Assembly (NCBI RefSeq): GCF_016654015.1
Contig: NZ_JAEPWM010000011.1
Coordinates: forward strand, 62,001-126,000
DNA: 64,000 nt
Source: Ramlibacter ginsenosidimutans
GTDB taxonomy: Bacteria > Pseudomonadota > Gammaproteobacteria > Burkholderiales > Burkholderiaceae_C
Direction of reading: 5' to 3'
How positions within the stretch are numbered: position 1 is the stretch's first letter; the number at the start of each line of letters is the position of its first letter. A program made the translations under genes and the position numbers. The notes beneath the pieces are model-generated. The model was given only the letters and a program-made list of their open reading frames with translations. It was not told where the DNA came from and did not search any database. Shown here in pieces: positions 62,009 through 64,000 of this stretch.

Positions 62009-63223
62009 TCAGGACTTCAGCGCCACTGCGGCATCGAAAAGCGCAAAGCTGTCGAAGCGCCACTGCACGTTGTGGTCGACACAAGTCTGCACCACGACTG
62101 TCTCTGTCGGCATGTCGACGTAGATGCGTTGACCGTGGAATCCACTGAAGATGGGGCGGCTGCCGTCGGACTTCAGGTGCCAGAACATTCCCTTATAGCC
62201 GCCAATCTGGCCGTTCGTGCTCGGACGGGCATAGTTGACTCGCACCTGCGAGTCCTTGTCGCCCCAGGAGCAGCATTCCTGGATCCAGGCTTCGCTCACG
62301 ACCTGGGCGCCGTTCATGCGCCCGCGCTGCGCCACAAGCTGGCCGAGACGCGCCCAGTCGCGAAGGGTCGCCGCGAAGCCAATGCAGTTGAACTCGGCCG
62401 CCTTCGAGTCGGTCCACCACGTGGCATTGCCCTCTGCACCTAGCGGTCCCCACAGGGCGTCCTGCGCGAATTCGGAAAGACTCTTGCGCGTCACCTCGCG
62501 AATGACCACCCCGATCGCGGAGGCAGCCATGTCGTTGTAGATGAAATGGATTCCCTGCGGTTCGCGCCGCGTGTTGAGATCCCGCAGCGCGGCGACGACG
62601 TCCGGGTCGGAGCCGAGCAGCGCCCGCTCGTAAAACTGAGCGTTGTCCTGCAGTTGATCGCCCGTCAGGGCCAGTCCTGTGGACATGTTCATCAGGTTGC
62701 GAATCGTCGTCTCGCCGTGCAAGGTCCCGGCCAGCGACTTCGCGTAGGTGTCACTACGATCGTCGATCGACTTGATGAGGCCGCGGTCGACGCAAATTCC
62801 CAGCAACAGCGATGTGACGCTCTTGGACATCGACCAGCCGCTCATTCGCATTTGGGCGGATCGCCGGAATCCGTAACCTTCGAACCAGACCTCGCCTTTG
62901 CGCGCGATCAGCAGCCCCGTGATGGGCCAAGCCTTCAGGTAGTCCTGAGGGGTCCGCTGCGTGAAGCCGTACGAGATGTCATCTCGCGGCCGAGGGGTGA
63001 GGGGCGACACTTTGGTGCCGGCGCTAATGGTGTGAACCGGGAACATCGATTCGAAGCCGCCCGAGTAGTTGCCCACGCGCGTTTGGGTGTGCGAGAAGAT
63101 GCGACGTGGCTCGCCCCAGCCAGTCGGGTATCCCGCCTCCGCACCCCAATCGTCGCCGAACGCGCGCGCGGCAATGGGCATGGCTGCCGCGCCTGCCGAA
63201 ATCAGCAAAGATCTTCTTTTCAT
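62009..63223 (-). CDS. Exported serine hydrolase (class C beta-lactamase-like)
   Basis: The 404-residue protein starts at ATG 63223 with MKRRSLLISAGAAAMPIAAR, a signal with paired Arg that may be Tat-dependent. The S-x-x-K motif is SMSKSV, followed by GLALTGDQLQDNAQFYERAL; the Y-x-N-type motif is IYNDMAAS; a late HGQRIYVDM may replace the K-T-G motif. This is the layout of esterases and carboxypeptidases of the beta-lactamase-C family rather than of resistance enzymes. It stands alone. Confidence 0.82.
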   Translation of the reverse strand: MKRRSLLISAGAAAMPIAARAFGDDWGAEAGYPTGWGEPRRIFSHTQTRVGNYSGGFESMFPVHTISAGTKVSPLTPRPRDDISYGFTQRTPQDYLKAWPITGLLIARKGEVWFEGYGFRRSAQMRMSGWSMSKSVTSLLLGICVDRGLIKSIDDRSDTYAKSLAGTLHGETTIRNLMNMSTGLALTGDQLQDNAQFYERALLGSDPDVVAALRDLNTRREPQGIHFIYNDMAASAIGVVIREVTRKSLSEFAQDALWGPLGAEGNATWWTDSKAAEFNCIGFAATLRDWARLGQLVAQRGRMNGAQVVSEAWIQECCSWGDKDSQVRVNYARPSTNGQIGGYKGMFWHLKSDGSRPIFSGFHGQRIYVDMPTETVVVQTCVDHNVQWRFDSFALFDAAVALKS

Positions 63224-63812
63224 CTGAGGCATCCGTGTAGCGAGGTGAGGCACCAAGGCCGCAGGCAATTCCACCATGGGGCAGGTGGCTGCTACAAGGA
63301 CAGACACCGTCGAACCTGGTTGTCGTTCGACTGCCTGTTGCGGGAAAGCCGACATGGAAAGCAGGGAGTCGGCAGACGCGACCGCCGGTAGGCCGAAAGG
63401 ATCTACCGTCGGACCCGCCGGAATCGTTCTAAAGACTGGCGCGGATGCAAGAGTGGCCTGAGCGCTTCGGCAAGCGGGGTGCTATCGCCCTGGTGGCTGT
63501 GCTCATGACTTGCTGTACGCGCCGTTCGAGGCGCGCCAAACCAGCCTATCCATCGTCGAACTCCCACCCGGTCGTTTTCCCACGGGCGGCCCGCTACGCG
63601 TGTAACGGCGCCGACGGCACTTTCGGAACGAACGAAGATGTCGAGCCGTTCAAGCTGCCGGCAGTCCGCGTGGCGTGCGTTGGGCGGCTGCTGCTACGGG
63701 TTGGAATCGGACATCCGCAGAATCGCCCCTGCGTGCGGCCCAACGCAGCCGGATTGGTAAGCTCCAGCCCGGCCGAATCGTCGCCACGCAGAACCGACCC
63801 CCAGGAAATCGC
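63224..63812. other. Intergenic region
   Basis: No supported gene. Frames on the plus strand are antisense shadows at the left and too short at the right. The promoter of the SDR gene should lie near its right end. Confidence 0.4.
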
Positions 63813-64000
63813 ATGTCCACCTCTCCTTCGGCGGATTGCTCCGCATGCCACTTCCCGCCTCCCAGCTTCCCGGGGCTTTCCGGGCGGCTTGCCTGGGTCA
63901 CCGGCCACCGCGGCGGCATCGGCTCCGAAGTCGCGCGCCTACTCGAAGCGAGCGGCTGCCAGGTCGCGGGGCTCGACCTGCCCGACGTCGACCTGGCCGA
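63813..64000 (+). CDS. N-terminal part of an SDR-family oxidoreductase (cut by window end)
   Basis: From ATG 63813 the frame stays open to the window edge, giving 62 residues. GLSGRLAWVTGHRGGIGSEV contains the T-G-x-x-x-G-I-G nucleotide-binding motif of short-chain dehydrogenases, followed by ARLLEASGCQVAGLDLPDV, the second strand and the Asp that often selects NAD(H). The first 20 residues include C-S-A-C, which is unusual. The catalytic S-Y-x-x-x-K lies beyond the window. Confidence 0.85.
   Translation, partial: MSTSPSADCSACHFPPPSFPGLSGRLAWVTGHRGGIGSEVARLLEASGCQVAGLDLPDVDLA

Overview
The window reads as chromosomal DNA of a high-GC betaproteobacterium of the order Burkholderiales, probably Comamonadaceae-like (Ramlibacter/Variovorax type). 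That placement is inferred from the DUF4148 protein, the outer membrane factor-MFP-RND operon, the Pil/Chp-type chemosensory operon and the general style of the proteins. No rRNA, tRNA or CRISPR array was seen. Flanking blocks (about 6-17.6 kb and 50.9-59.2 kb) are strongly GC-rich with tight operons. The middle (about 18-43 kb) is visibly less GC-rich and full of hypothetical genes, broken genes and mobile-element signals, as expected of an accessory island.

Layout. 0-6 kb: a CheY-like receiver, a frameshifted second receiver, a YodC-like protein, a BBE-type FAD oxidoreductase, a VOC protein, an IS5-type transposase remnant and fragments of a KAP NTPase and another gene. 6-17.6 kb: a DUF4148 protein, a 962-aa winged-helix/ATPase/TPR regulator, a three-gene RND efflux operon, a lipoprotein patatin and an MgtC-family protein.

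18.2-37.1 kb: the accessory island. Its most striking part is a four-gene operon (20761-23518) encoding a ubiquitin-like protein ending in Gly, an E2-like protein, a JAB/JAMM peptidase and an E1-like ThiF protein. It is divergent from an 802-aa P-loop ATPase with TPRs, and two perfect inverted repeats lie in the shared intergenic region. The content and order match bacterial ubiquitin-like conjugation (BIL-type) operons; the linked ATPase-TPR gene is not something I recognise as a standard part. The island also holds a second patatin, a chimeric MarR/DUF1801 junction, a DUF4344 peptidase, a Rep-like gene with seven 9-bp iteron-like repeats, an AlpA-like regulator and a KAP NTPase split by a frameshift inside its ATPase domain. 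A 20-bp motif flanks the island in direct orientation (18096 and 37082) and occurs again at 2087.

37-43 kb: DUF3892, a gene and its decayed paralogue, a secreted Cys-repeat protein, DUF3761, two HTH regulators and an exported protein. 43.2-49.9 kb: an IS30-family element interrupted by a complete 5720-bp IS66-family transposon (43428-49147) with matching ends and an exact 8-bp target duplication. Besides tnpA-tnpB-tnpC (tnpC frameshifted) it carries a copper-type cassette: DUF2946 protein, outer-membrane-like protein, CopC, CopD.

50.9-59.2 kb: an eight-gene chemosensory operon (three response regulators, CheW, PilJ-type MCP, hybrid CheA, two more CheW-like proteins) with no CheR or CheB. 59.5-64 kb: small hypothetical genes, VOC and VIT pseudogenes, an exported serine hydrolase and the start of an SDR gene cut by the window end.
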